Assembly (NCBI RefSeq): GCF_015207035.1
Contig: NZ_JADEXQ010000051.1
Coordinates: forward strand, 1 to 45,638
Length of the DNA stretch: 45,638 bases
Direction: 5' to 3'
DNA from: Romeriopsis navalis LEGE 11480
GTDB taxonomy: Bacteria > Cyanobacteriota > Cyanobacteriia > Leptolyngbyales > Leptolyngbyaceae
The notes under the pieces were generated by a model that saw only the letters and a program-made list of their open reading frames with translations, was not told where the DNA came from and did no database searches. The position numbers and the translations under genes were made by a program. This document shows positions 1 to 8,030 of the stretch, piece by piece. Within the stretch, counting starts at the first letter, position 1. Every line of letters starts with the position of its first letter.

Positions 1-33
1 ACCCAACACCCATCAATCGCGCAACTATTCTCC

Positions 34-115
34 TTGAGTCGTCGGAAGATTTCGAAGTTTGTGCGATCGGCGGTAGTCGATCGGCTAAATGTCTTGTGTC
101 AGTCTATTTGTCCGT
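34..115 (+). pseudogene. Remnant of the 5' end of an HNH endonuclease gene
   Basis: A TTG-initiated reading frame begins SRRKISKFVRSAVVDRLN and continues with LC. This aligns without gaps to the start of the intact HNH endonuclease at 4030 (SRQKISEIVRAQVSQRAN, then LC); about half of the first 24 residues match, and the TTGAGTCG start context is the same. After about position 115 the similarity stops, and the zinc-binding cysteine pair and the EHV motif are absent. The rest of the frame runs into the 3' end of the AraC gene on the other strand. I infer a truncated paralogue. The remaining bases up to 270 show nothing recognisable. The resemblance is short, so confidence is moderate. Confidence 0.42.
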
Positions 116-270
116 GCCAAACTATCGCATTGCCCGCTAAACAAACAATCGTGCCACCACCGCAAACCCAGGCAACAATCCACAGGTCAAAGTATCCCCA
201 GGCTATAGCGTTTCACCTAAAACTAGCTGATTGCCCTGCCGATCGTCCGTCTCACATCCGCCCGCCAGAG

Positions 271-1098
271 CTAGCTCGATCGATAAGCCTTGGGCGTCAT
301 CCCGGTCAGTTGTCGGAACTGTTTGCTCAAATGACTGTGACTGTTAAAGCCACAGGTCAAGGCAATATCCGTGATGAATCGATCAGTGGTTTTCAATAAC
401 TGCTTGGCCCGCTCCACTCGCTGTTGAAGTAGATACTGATAGGGGGATATGCCCAGAGATTGCTTAAACAAGCGACTGAAGTGAAATTGACTCATATCCA
501 ACAATTGAGCCAGGTCCGCCAGTTTAATCTCTTGATCGAGATGAGCATCAATATAATCTAAAATCTGCCGGAGCTGACGAGGGGGTAAACCACCTTCATA
601 AGTGGGTAGATGGGGCCTAGTCGTCGCATGTTGCCTGAGCAAGTTCACGGCCAGGATATTCGAGAGCGAATCGACGTACAGCCGATTCGATAAAGACCCT
701 TGCTGAAATTCGTTAAATAACATTGTGCCGATCGATTCCAGCTGGGGATTACGAGCTTGGAATTCAGGTTTTAGGGTGATGCGATCGCAATCGCCCACCA
801 CAGTTTCCCTCGCAACATTCCGCATAAACTCATCGTTCAGCCGAATTTGCAGACAATTTTCCTTTCCCTCCCACCGCGCAAACAGCGGCGTATCCGCCGG
901 GGTTATCAGCATCTCCCCCCGCTGATACAAACTCGTATGGGTCTTGCCATCCTGCGTGTGTGAATAATGAACTGGGCGCGAGGCCAGCGATATATACAGC
1001 GAATGCTCACCTTTAAAGACGCAGTTCGCCTCCCCAGATGAATATTGCAGCAGATCGATCTGAACTTGTGCAGAGTCCTTAGCTGTTTCTGTCGCCAT
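271..1098 (-). CDS. AraC-family transcriptional regulator
   Basis: A 275-aa protein whose last ~100 residues form a typical AraC/XylS DNA-binding domain with two helix-turn-helices: ILDYIDAHLDQEIKLADLA, then MSQFHFSRLFKQSLGISPY and the second helix pair ending LTGMTPKAYR. The N-terminal ~150 residues look like a cupin-like ligand-sensing domain, but no ligand can be named. The gene is divergent from the operon starting at 1291, with a ~190-bp shared control region, so local regulation of that operon (and of itself) is the simplest inference. The family assignment is secure; the effector and targets are unknown. Confidence 0.93.
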   Translation of the reverse strand: MATETAKDSAQVQIDLLQYSSGEANCVFKGEHSLYISLASRPVHYSHTQDGKTHTSLYQRGEMLITPADTPLFARWEGKENCLQIRLNDEFMRNVARETVVGDCDRITLKPEFQARNPQLESIGTMLFNEFQQGSLSNRLYVDSLSNILAVNLLRQHATTRPHLPTYEGGLPPRQLRQILDYIDAHLDQEIKLADLAQLLDMSQFHFSRLFKQSLGISPYQYLLQQRVERAKQLLKTTDRFITDIALTCGFNSHSHLSKQFRQLTGMTPKAYRSS

Positions 1099-1187
1099 AA
1101 TTCGCCATGACCTAGTTCAACTACGCCTACATCACACTATAGTCGAGCTTTATCCCTGTGGTGTTATTCACGAACTTTTCAACCCAC

Positions 1188-1213
1188 CGCAAGATCGTGA
1201 CAGTTTCGCAAGA
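1188..1213. promoter_or_regulatory. Candidate AraC-type operator (direct repeat) in divergent promoter region
   Basis: The heptamer CGCAAGA occurs twice (1188-1194 and 1207-1213) in the same orientation, 19 bp start to start, about 80 bp upstream of the gene at 1291 and 90 bp upstream of the divergent AraC gene. AraC-family proteins commonly bind two direct half-sites about two helical turns apart, so this is a plausible operator. The repeat is short and could be chance. Confidence 0.3.
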
Positions 1214-1290
1214 AGTTGAAAGCGACAGCAGCGGTATCTCCCTAAGCTAAGAGCATCAAAACGTTGAAAACAACTACGGAGATAACCGCA

Positions 1291-1920
1291 ATGAAACTTG
1301 TTATTTTTGGTGCAACGGGTAGCGTCGGCGAAAAGGTCGTAGAACAGGCCCTAGAGCAGGGGCATCAGGTCACCGCCTTCGCCCGCACCCCAGCCAAGCT
1401 CGATACCCAACATCCCAACTTGACCCTATTTCAGGGAGATGTCGCAAATCTCCCATCGGTCGAGCAAGCGATCCAAGGCCAAGATGCTGTTGTCTGTGTT
1501 CTCGGTTCTGGCAAGAGCCTCAAAAGCACCGTCCGCTCAGAGGGGACGAAACAAATTATCCAAGCAATGGAGCAAACGGGCGTCCGACGGCTGATCTGTC
1601 AATCAACCCTAGGTGTAGGCGATAGCTGGAGCAATCTGGACTTCTACTGGAAATACGTCATGTTTGGCTGCATTTTGCGTAAAGTCTTTGCTGATCATCA
1701 GTTGCAAGAGCGCTATGTCAAACAGAGCCACCTCGATTGGACCATTGTGCGTCCCAGCGCCTTTATCGATGGCCCGCGCACCGGTTCCTACCGCCACGGC
1801 TTTTCCAGCAACGACAAAACATCAACCCTCAAAATTGCTCGGTCCGATGTCGCCGACTTTCTCTTAAAACAGCTCACAACCGATACGTATCTCGGCAAGA
1901 CACCGGGCTTGTCTTATTAG
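1291..1920 (+). CDS. NAD(P)-binding Rossmann-fold protein (NmrA/atypical SDR type)
   Basis: A 209-aa protein starting MKLVIFGATGSVGEKVVEQA, the glycine-rich dinucleotide-binding motif of atypical short-chain dehydrogenases, followed by acidic/aliphatic strands (LFQGDVANL) and a C-terminal DVADFLLKQL segment typical of the NAD(P)H-binding (NAD_binding_10) family. The ATG at 1291 is chosen over the upstream TTG at 1264 because GGAG lies 9 nt before it. It is the first gene of a likely operon with the DUF4345 and DUF1772 genes and is divergent from an AraC regulator. The substrate is not predictable; relatives act as flavin/NADPH reductases or as redox sensors without catalysis. Confidence 0.88.
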   Translation: MKLVIFGATGSVGEKVVEQALEQGHQVTAFARTPAKLDTQHPNLTLFQGDVANLPSVEQAIQGQDAVVCVLGSGKSLKSTVRSEGTKQIIQAMEQTGVRRLICQSTLGVGDSWSNLDFYWKYVMFGCILRKVFADHQLQERYVKQSHLDWTIVRPSAFIDGPRTGSYRHGFSSNDKTSTLKIARSDVADFLLKQLTTDTYLGKTPGLSY

Positions 1921-1965
1921 GGCAGCTCATAAATCCACAACGACTAACCCTTGGAGAAGCATCCT

Positions 1966-2427
1966 ATGAAAAGCTCACTCACCCCCATCTTTCTGTTCCT
2001 GTCTGGGCTAATGCTGCTGACCGTTGGCGGTGCAAGTTTATTCGTACCGCATCTCTTCTATGCCCATGACGGAATCTTGCTGGGCCATGATCCGAGTCTG
2101 CTTTCAGAAATTCGTGCTTCTGGCGGACTGCTGACTGGTAGCAGCATGGTTCTCTTGATGGGAGCCGTTCGTCCGGTCCTACGATCGCTAGCCGTGACAC
2201 TGAGCGTACTCGTCTACGGTTCTTTTGGCCTCGCACGGCTCCTGGGTCTGGCGATTGATGGAATGCCGTCTGATAGTTTGCTGATGGCGATGATCGTCGA
2301 GCTAGTTGTCGCCGCAATTGGCCTCGTGATTCTCGGTCGAAAATCTGAGGCTGCTTCAACAATGAACAACCATTCTGGATTAACGACAAACACTTACTCC
2401 GATCAAGTGCCAAGCCTATCTGACTAG
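1966..2427 (+). CDS. DUF4345-family membrane protein
   Basis: A 153-aa protein with four hydrophobic stretches (for example LFLSGLMLLTVGGASLF and GLLTGSSMVLLMGAV). The segment SLLSEIRASGGLLTGSS followed by the small-residue-rich YGSFGLARLLGL region is characteristic of DUF4345 integral membrane proteins. The start at 1966 is preceded by GGAG with 9-nt spacing, so the in-frame TTG at 1951 is rejected. It lies 45 bp after the Rossmann-fold gene and 60 bp before the DUF1772 gene, consistent with one transcript. No biochemical function is established for the family as far as I know. Confidence 0.8.
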   Translation: MKSSLTPIFLFLSGLMLLTVGGASLFVPHLFYAHDGILLGHDPSLLSEIRASGGLLTGSSMVLLMGAVRPVLRSLAVTLSVLVYGSFGLARLLGLAIDGMPSDSLLMAMIVELVVAAIGLVILGRKSEAASTMNNHSGLTTNTYSDQVPSLSD

Positions 2428-2486
2428 CGCTGCCGCATCGATCGTCCAAACATTAGCCGCTTCAACAATTCACAGGAGATATCACA

Positions 2487-2969
2487 ATGATTCTTCAGAA
2501 CTTTCACATTTCTCTGATCTATTTTGCTGTCATCAGTAGTGCACTCTCCGCCGGTATTTTCTTCGCCTTCTCTACGTTCGTTATGCGAGCCCTTGCCTTA
2601 CAACCCCCAGCTTCAGGCATTGCCACAATGCAATCGATCAACGTCACAGTATTCAACCCGTGGTTTTATTCGGCGTTCTTTGGCCCAGCAGTTGCCTGTG
2701 TGGTGCTCGCGATCGCCGCCCTGCGCAGTTGGGAACAACCGGGAGCTTTCTATCTGCTAGCGGGTGGTCTGCTGTACTTGGCTGGAACAATCGGTGTCAC
2801 AGCCCTGGGTAATGTTCCGCTTAACGATGCCTTGGCAGTTATGCCGCCTAGCAGCACCGAGGGTGCTCAGCTCTGGAGTCGATACCTGACCGATTGGACA
2901 TTTTGGAACCACGTTCGTACCGCCGCTGCCTTTTTAGCCGCCGCGATGTTTACATGCTCTTTGCCGTAA
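2487..2969 (+). CDS. DUF1772-family membrane protein
   Basis: A 160-aa protein with four predicted membrane helices (around residues 9-30, 52-78, 84-107 and 138-158). The N-terminal SAGIFFAFSTFVMRAL and the central VFNPWFY and GNVPLND motifs fit the DUF1772 (anthrone oxygenase-like) family. A good ribosome site, AGGAGAT, lies 7-8 nt before the ATG. It is the last gene of the AraC-linked operon and is followed 10 bp later by a strong hairpin. In bacteria the family often sits beside small reductases and AraC or TetR regulators. A role in stress or redox detoxification is only an inference from context. Confidence 0.83.
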   Translation: MILQNFHISLIYFAVISSALSAGIFFAFSTFVMRALALQPPASGIATMQSINVTVFNPWFYSAFFGPAVACVVLAIAALRSWEQPGAFYLLAGGLLYLAGTIGVTALGNVPLNDALAVMPPSSTEGAQLWSRYLTDWTFWNHVRTAAAFLAAAMFTCSLP

Positions 2970-2978
2970 ACTTAAGTC

Positions 2979-3027
2979 TTGATAGACCGTACAGACTACG
3001 TAAAAAACAGACTGTACGGTCTATCAA
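2979..3027. terminator. Perfect 16-bp inverted repeat, probable terminator
   Basis: TTGATAGACCGTACAG (2979-2994) is repeated as its exact reverse complement at 3012-3027, with a 17-nt A-rich loop, and is followed by ATTTTGGTTTT. It starts 10 bp after the DUF1772 stop codon and lies between convergent genes, so termination of the upstream operon is likely. The perfect 16-bp arms and sharp boundaries would also fit a small mobile-element trace or a dyad operator. Confidence 0.6.
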
Positions 3028-3173
3028 TTTTGGTTTTGCGATCAAGTCCAAAAAGATCTTTTCGACGATCCTGAGCAGTTTGACCTGAAGTTTTTTGATG
3101 GTGACATACACGTTTCAATCAACGCTGAGCGCATTAGCCTGCCAAAAATAACTTTATCTTAGTTGGTTTTCGT

Positions 3174-3566
3174 TTAGCCCTTCACCAACTGCATTACCAC
3201 CCCAATCAAACTCCCGAGTAGCAGCACCACCGACGCCAAAAAACTCACCGCAAACCCCGGTGCCCGCTTCTCCGCTGCCTGATAATAGCCCCAAGCATAC
3301 AAAACCCGACCGGCAACCCAGACTGCGCCGACGATCGCGCCATACATTGGACTCACGACGGTTGCAAAAATCCACAGTGCTGGGAGAAATACCACGATCT
3401 GCTCTAGGGTATTCTGCTGGACTCGCACGGCTCGCTCAAAGGCTGGATCGCCAGTCATTGCTGGCGGCTGAATCCCGGATTTTACCCGTGCCCGTCCGAC
3501 ATTCATGGTCACGCCAAAGAAGACGACCAACGCCAATAGCGTCACCAACATCACCCAATTCATCAT
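3174..3566 (-). CDS. MAPEG-family membrane protein
   Basis: A 130-aa protein with four membrane helices. The motifs ERAVRVQQNTLEQIVVFLPA (second helix) and WVAGRVLYAWGYY (third helix) are the hallmark Arg/Asn/Glu and GRxLYxxGY signatures of the MAPEG superfamily, the membrane proteins related to microsomal glutathione transferase. Bacterial members are predicted to conjugate or reduce lipophilic compounds with glutathione in the membrane. The length is normal for bacterial MAPEG. It is a single gene, convergent with the upstream operon. Confidence 0.9.
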   Translation of the reverse strand: MMNWVMLVTLLALVVFFGVTMNVGRARVKSGIQPPAMTGDPAFERAVRVQQNTLEQIVVFLPALWIFATVVSPMYGAIVGAVWVAGRVLYAWGYYQAAEKRAPGFAVSFLASVVLLLGSLIGVVMQLVKG

Positions 3567-3751
3567 CTTTAGTCATTCCTACTTGCAGGGTGATCGTTCT
3601 AATTTTACCAGGCTCGATCGTTTGAGCAGTGGGGTGGCAATTGTGAAATCGGCATATTGCGGTGTTGACGCAGCCGCGTTTTTGATGAATTGTGGGGCGA
3701 ATTGCGAGCTGGCTGAGCAGCTATAATGAAGTGACTGTCCGGTAATATGCG

Positions 3752-4033
3752 ATGACTTTTACGCCGATGCCACCACAGTTAGAGAATTTGCCTGCGTCGC
3801 TGCCACTGGATGGGGCGGTGCGGATTGAGCTAGAGGCGGGGGTGCCGATTTTCCGGGCATCGCTGCGGGTTCAGGAACGGATTGAGGCTTTGTTGGGTAA
3901 GCAGCGTGGGGCGGGGCTGACTGATATAGAGAATCAGGAGCTAGATTCCTATGAGGAAATGGATGACTATCTCAGCTTTGTCAATCGCACGTTGCGTAAT
4001 CTAAACGATCGGCCTCAGGAGCAGTCGGCTTGA
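3752..4033 (+). CDS. Conserved-looking 93-aa protein coupled to HNH endonuclease
   Basis: A 93-aa acidic soluble protein of unknown function. Visible features are a proline-rich start, the segment LPLDGAVRIELEAGVPIFR, a helix RVQERIEALLGKQ, and a second acidic helix LDSYEEMDDYLSFVNRTL. Its stop codon (TGA at 4031-4033) overlaps the TTG start of the HNH gene by 4 nt, implying translational coupling and a shared function. From memory, similar short proteins precede HNH genes in other cyanobacteria. It could be an inhibitor, partner or immunity protein for the nuclease; the sequence does not decide. Confidence 0.75.
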   Translation: MTFTPMPPQLENLPASLPLDGAVRIELEAGVPIFRASLRVQERIEALLGKQRGAGLTDIENQELDSYEEMDDYLSFVNRTLRNLNDRPQEQSA

Positions 4034-4476
4034 GTCGGCAGAAGATTTCGGAAATTGTACGCGCTCAGGTGAGTCAGCGGGCCAATGGGCTGTGTGAGTA
4101 TTGTCATGCGTCGGAGCAATGGCAATATGTGCGCTTTACGATCGAGCATGTGGTGCCGATTAGTCAGGGGGGTGCCGATCGCTTGGATAATTTGGCTTTT
4201 GCTTGTTTTCATTGCAATCGTCAAAAGAGTAATCGGATGATGGCAGTAGAACCGGAAGCGCTGATGGAAGTGCCTTTGTTCAGCCCGCGACGACAGATTT
4301 GGCAGGAGCATTTTATTTGGGGGAGTGATTTGGTCACTTTGGTTGGATTGACGGCGACTGGACGGGCAACGATCGCCGCGTTGAAGATGAATCGAGAGCG
4401 GATTTTGAGTATTCGGGCGGCAGATGTGGCGGTCGATCGGCATCCACCCGATGGTGATTTGAGCAGAAGTGATTGA
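4030..4476 (+). CDS. HNH endonuclease
   Basis: A 148-aa protein with a complete HNH fold signature: CEYCHAS (first zinc pair), FTIEHVVPISQGG (the first His/general base), DNLAFACFHCNRQKSNR (the Asn, the second zinc pair and the helix). This is the McrA/Cas9-type beta-beta-alpha-metal nuclease motif, acting on DNA. The C-terminal ~70 residues (PRRQIWQEHFIW) resemble free-standing cyanobacterial HNH proteins. The start is TTG at 4030, overlapping the upstream stop. A damaged paralogue lies at 34. Its role (defence, mobile-element or phage-like nuclease) is not shown. Confidence 0.92.
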   Translation: MSRQKISEIVRAQVSQRANGLCEYCHASEQWQYVRFTIEHVVPISQGGADRLDNLAFACFHCNRQKSNRMMAVEPEALMEVPLFSPRRQIWQEHFIWGSDLVTLVGLTATGRATIAALKMNRERILSIRAADVAVDRHPPDGDLSRSD

Positions 4477-4688
4477 AGCAGTACGTCTCCGGTTCCCCCA
4501 GAATTGGGGGTTAAGGGTCCAGAGCAAGTACAGCTCCCCCATGACAACCGCCTAAACAACTCACGTAAATCCCTGAATCCACTCCGATAAACCCCTAACA
4601 ATGCCTGCTTAAAATCTGCATAGCGCATTTTGGTTGGCTACGCTAATCTGAGGGGAATTGTGGAGCGATATTTGGTGCGGTGCGGGTA
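4477..4688. other. Intergenic segment with short palindrome CCCCCA-gaat-TGGGGG
   Basis: The 212 bp between the HNH and NACHT genes contain CCCCCA (4495-4500) and TGGGGG (4505-4510) separated by GAAT. I recall CCCCCAGAATTGGGGG-type motifs as recurrent in intergenic DNA of filamentous cyanobacteria. The following sequence read on the minus strand (4628 downward) is open and begins MRYADFKQALLGVYRSGF, which looks protein-like and may be a gene scrap. The evidence for either idea is weak. Confidence 0.3.
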
Positions 4689-7600
4689 ATGGCAGACGAG
4701 AAGAAGCGGACGAAGATTTGGCGGTTTTTGACGACGGATATTCAGGATTTGAAGTGGTCGCAGGCAGTTGATGCGACGAAGATTGGGGCCGATGCGGCGA
4801 AGGCGGTGCTGGATCTGGCGAAGAAGACGGAGGAGCTGAAAAAGACAAAGGCTGATCTGAAGCAGTTGCAGCCTTATGTTGAAGAGATTTCGTCGCTGTT
4901 GGATGTGTTGAATCATCCTTTGGCGCAGATTGCGAAGGAGACGATTCCGTTTGCGCCCATCGCCGTATCCCTACTCAAGTTGATCTGTGATGTGACGACG
5001 AAGGAGCCGACGTTGGAGCAGGCGGCGGCTTTGGTGAGTCAGGCGGCTTATCTGGAGAGTTTGCGCGCGTTTCTGAATGATCATCCAGAGGTGAGTGAGA
5101 AGCTGAATCATGATGAGGCTTCGGTTGCTTTGGCGCGGCAGATTCAGAAGATTGGGGAGATTGAGATTGATGACCAAGGAGCACGATGGGCTATTCTGTT
5201 TTTCCGCGAGTCTCTGCTCGCTAAAGAGTTTAATAAGGCTTTACAGCAACGGCTTGAAGAGTCAGGTTTAGAAGAGGCAGAAGCGCAGAATGTTTGCTTT
5301 CGAGTGGCTGCAAGTACGGATAATTTTATCGAGCAGGCTCTAGCTGATTCAGCCGATCACCTCCAGAAGTTAGTGAAGTGGTATCGCACTGATGGAAGAG
5401 AGACGCTGGAGAAGTATCTCAGCATTGAGAGTTATTTGCAGGATTATATTTCGCCAGATTCGCTGGTGCCGGAGCTACAACAGCGATGGCGGGTATTTAA
5501 TGAAGAATTTTTGTTGCCGGAGTTGTATGTGCCGCTGAAAGCGAAGCGGGTGGATACTAATGGGAATTGTTTGAGTAGTGCTGAGCCTGTTGATTTGACA
5601 CAGTGGGCGCGAGATTGGTTATTTGATAATACGCAGAAAAGCCAAGTTCTATTTATCCAGGCAGGTCCAGGTCGTGGGAAAAGTGCGTTTTGCCGGATGT
5701 TTGCAGATAAGTTACGACGGGAACAGCATCCCAGGTGGACACCGATTTTGATTCGTTTGCGGGATGTCCGAGTGTTGGAACAAGACTTTGAGGAGACGCT
5801 ACGAAAAGCAGTTGATCAAGACTTTGCAAAGAATGATAATGGGTGGCTGAATGACCGGAATACACGCTTTATATTTCTGCTGGATGGTTTCGATGAGCTT
5901 CTGATGGAGGGTCGCAGCAGTAGCGGACTGGAGGATTTTTTGGAGCAAGTCGGTAAATTTCAGCGCAGTTGTGCAGAGAATCCGGAGAAACAGCATCGAG
6001 TTGTGATTACCGGGCGAACGTTGTCTTTACAGCGGATCGAGTGGAAGATGCCGCGTAATCTGGAGCGGGTGGAGATTGTGCTGATGGATGAGGCACTGCA
6101 AGCGCAGTGGTTTACTCAGTGGACAAAACTGACTTCGGCGGCAACGGCCCAAAGTTTTAGCAATTTGCTCGCAGATGAGCGATGTCCAGAGCGGGTGCGG
6201 GGTTCTCGGAGTGAGGAAGGATTAGCACAGGAGCCGTTGCTGCTGTATCTGCTGGGTGCGATGCATCGTGATGGGGAACTTAATATTGAACAATTTGCAG
6301 GACAGCAGGGGATTCAGGCGAAGATTGTGATTTATGAGCGGACGCTGGACTGGGTGCTGACGAAGCAGCGACCTGAATGGCTAAATGATGAAATTACAGA
6401 ATTGCAGACGGAGGATTTGCGGCGGATTCTGTCGGAGGCAGGATTATGTGTGGTGCAGTCGGGGGGCGAATGTGCATCGCTGAAAGCAATTGAGCATCGG
6501 CTAGATGGTGATTCTGGGGTTAAGCAGTTGCTTGATGAGGCTCAGGAACGGATTAAAGATAATCCCTTACGTAATGCATTGGCAGCATTCTATTTACAGG
6601 CAGGGCGGAATGGCACAGGCTCAGTGGAGTTTATTCATAAAAGTTTTGGTGAATTCCTATGTGCTGAACGTATTAAGGAGGCGATTGAAGATTGGTCAAA
6701 GCTGGGGGGGCGACGGCGTGATAGTTTTCTCGTGTCCGATACTGAGTTCCAGTGGGAGGTCTATGATCTACTGGGGTATGGTGGGCTGTCACCAGAGATT
6801 ATGGAATATCTGACGGCGATGCTGACGGCCAGTAATGAGATTGATATAAAAGGCTGGATACGATTATTTAATCGGTTGAATGAGTTTTATCAGCAATGGA
6901 GTAGTGGTAAGTTTATTGATGAATTGGAAAATGAGAACTTGCCCCAGAAGAAATTTAGACGGTTAAAGGAGCAGATAGTTGATATAGAGAAGCTAGATCT
7001 GCGGCAAGTCGATGTATGGACCGGGCTGAATATTCTGAGTATCCTCATGATTCTGCACCGATATGGAATTGAGCGTGAGGCATTGAAGGGTAAGTTGCTT
7101 TTCTATCCGAGTGGTCAAGCCTCAAGAAATCCAGGTGAATATACAACTTTGCTAAATCAAATCATTCACTATGCAGATTGTCTTTGTATTAGTACATTTA
7201 CTGCTTCCGTTGGTCGTCATCTTAGAAGTGCGGACCTCAGAGGTGCGGACCTTAGCAGTACAGACCTCAGGAATGCAGACCTTAGGAATGCAGACCTCAG
7301 GAATGCAGACCTCAGAGGTATAGACCTTAGGAATGCAGACCTCAGGAATGCAGACCTCAGAGGTATAGACCTTAGGAATGCAGACCTCAGGAATGCAGAC
7401 CTCAGGAATGCAGACCTCAAAAGTGCTAACCTCAAAAGTACAGATCTCTTCAATGCAGATCTCAGAGATGCAGATCTTAGAAGCGCTAATCTCTTCAGCA
7501 CAGACCTCAGAAGCGCTAACCTCAGAGACGCAGATCTCAGAAATGCTAATCTCCTTCGCGCAGATCTTGGAAGCGCGGATCTCAGAAACGTAGACTTCTT

Positions 7601-7823
7601 CAGCGCAGATCTCAGAAATGCGGATCTCAGAAATGCGGATCTCAGAAATGCAGACCTCGGCAATGCAGACCTCGGCAATGCAGACCTCAGAAGCGCAGAC
7701 CTCAGAAGCGCAGACCTCAGAAGCGCTAACCTTACCGATATTCGATGGAATGATAAGACCAACTGGGAAGGTGTGATTGGTCTAAACATTGAAAGAAATC
7801 TTCCTGAAGCCCTCAAACAATAG
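4689..7823 (+). CDS. NACHT NTPase with C-terminal pentapeptide repeats
   Basis: A 1044-aa protein. Residues 1-~170 form a helical, partly coiled N-terminal region with no recognised catalytic motif. The NACHT NTPase has Walker A AGPGRGKS at about 325-332 and Walker B FLLDGFDEL with D399. A winged-helix/helical arm follows (EPLLLYLLGAMHR; FIHKSFGEFLCAERI, a sequence typical of NACHT proteins). Residues ~844-1015 are about 30 A(D/N)LRN pentapeptide repeats forming a predicted beta-helix. ATG 4689 is preferred over GTG 4680. In bacteria many NACHT proteins are anti-phage NLR-like sensors, and pentapeptide tails could be the ligand-binding part; cyanobacteria also have abundant NACHT/STAND proteins of unknown role. 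The 5' part (to ~5160) favours G-ending codons more than the rest, hinting at mosaic origin. Confidence 0.9.
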   Translation: MADEKKRTKIWRFLTTDIQDLKWSQAVDATKIGADAAKAVLDLAKKTEELKKTKADLKQLQPYVEEISSLLDVLNHPLAQIAKETIPFAPIAVSLLKLICDVTTKEPTLEQAAALVSQAAYLESLRAFLNDHPEVSEKLNHDEASVALARQIQKIGEIEIDDQGARWAILFFRESLLAKEFNKALQQRLEESGLEEAEAQNVCFRVAASTDNFIEQALADSADHLQKLVKWYRTDGRETLEKYLSIESYLQDYISPDSLVPELQQRWRVFNEEFLLPELYVPLKAKRVDTNGNCLSSAEPVDLTQWARDWLFDNTQKSQVLFIQAGPGRGKSAFCRMFADKLRREQHPRWTPILIRLRDVRVLEQDFEETLRKAVDQDFAKNDNGWLNDRNTRFIFLLDGFDELLMEGRSSSGLEDFLEQVGKFQRSCAENPEKQHRVVITGRTLSLQRIEWKMPRNLERVEIVLMDEALQAQWFTQWTKLTSAATAQSFSNLLADERCPERVRGSRSEEGLAQEPLLLYLLGAMHRDGELNIEQFAGQQGIQAKIVIYERTLDWVLTKQRPEWLNDEITELQTEDLRRILSEAGLCVVQSGGECASLKAIEHRLDGDSGVKQLLDEAQERIKDNPLRNALAAFYLQAGRNGTGSVEFIHKSFGEFLCAERIKEAIEDWSKLGGRRRDSFLVSDTEFQWEVYDLLGYGGLSPEIMEYLTAMLTASNEIDIKGWIRLFNRLNEFYQQWSSGKFIDELENENLPQKKFRRLKEQIVDIEKLDLRQVDVWTGLNILSILMILHRYGIEREALKGKLLFYPSGQASRNPGEYTTLLNQIIHYADCLCISTFTASVGRHLRSADLRGADLSSTDLRNADLRNADLRNADLRGIDLRNADLRNADLRGIDLRNADLRNADLRNADLKSANLKSTDLFNADLRDADLRSANLFSTDLRSANLRDADLRNANLLRADLGSADLRNVDFFSADLRNADLRNADLRNADLGNADLGNADLRSADLRSADLRSANLTDIRWNDKTNWEGVIGLNIERNLPEALKQ
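7307..7396 (+). repeat. Exact 45-bp tandem duplication within the pentapeptide tail
   Basis: Bases 7307-7351 and 7352-7396 are identical 45-bp units, each encoding three pentapeptides of the type RGIDL-RNADL-RNADL. They sit in a longer array of 15-bp units (CAGACCTCAGGAATG and variants) from about 7260 to 7420. Exact identity between units points to recent amplification by slippage or unequal recombination. Changes in unit number keep the frame and would only lengthen or shorten the beta-helix. Confidence 0.9.
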
Positions 7824-8030
7824 CTCGGCCTCGACTAACCTATCCTTCGGGAAACCCATCAAACCCATCCGGAGAACCGAATCTGCCGATTTACCGCCCT
7901 TCGGGAAACCCCAATCGAGAGTGTAGCAACCACGTCTATCACAACACTCCGGGTTCCGGCATGATGAACACAGTAAGAAGTCCGAATGTGAATCCCAACG
8001 CGGTCGCCGACTTCTTCACTGTTCTCATTT

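Noticed and set aside
7225..7735. Regular repeats suggesting a CRISPR array
   Set aside because: The units are 15 bp, contiguous without spacers, and encode pentapeptides in frame.
7217..7816. Minus-strand 199-aa frame of repeated LRSAF units
   Set aside because: It is the antisense shadow of the pentapeptide-repeat DNA; the plus-strand frame has the NACHT domain in continuity.
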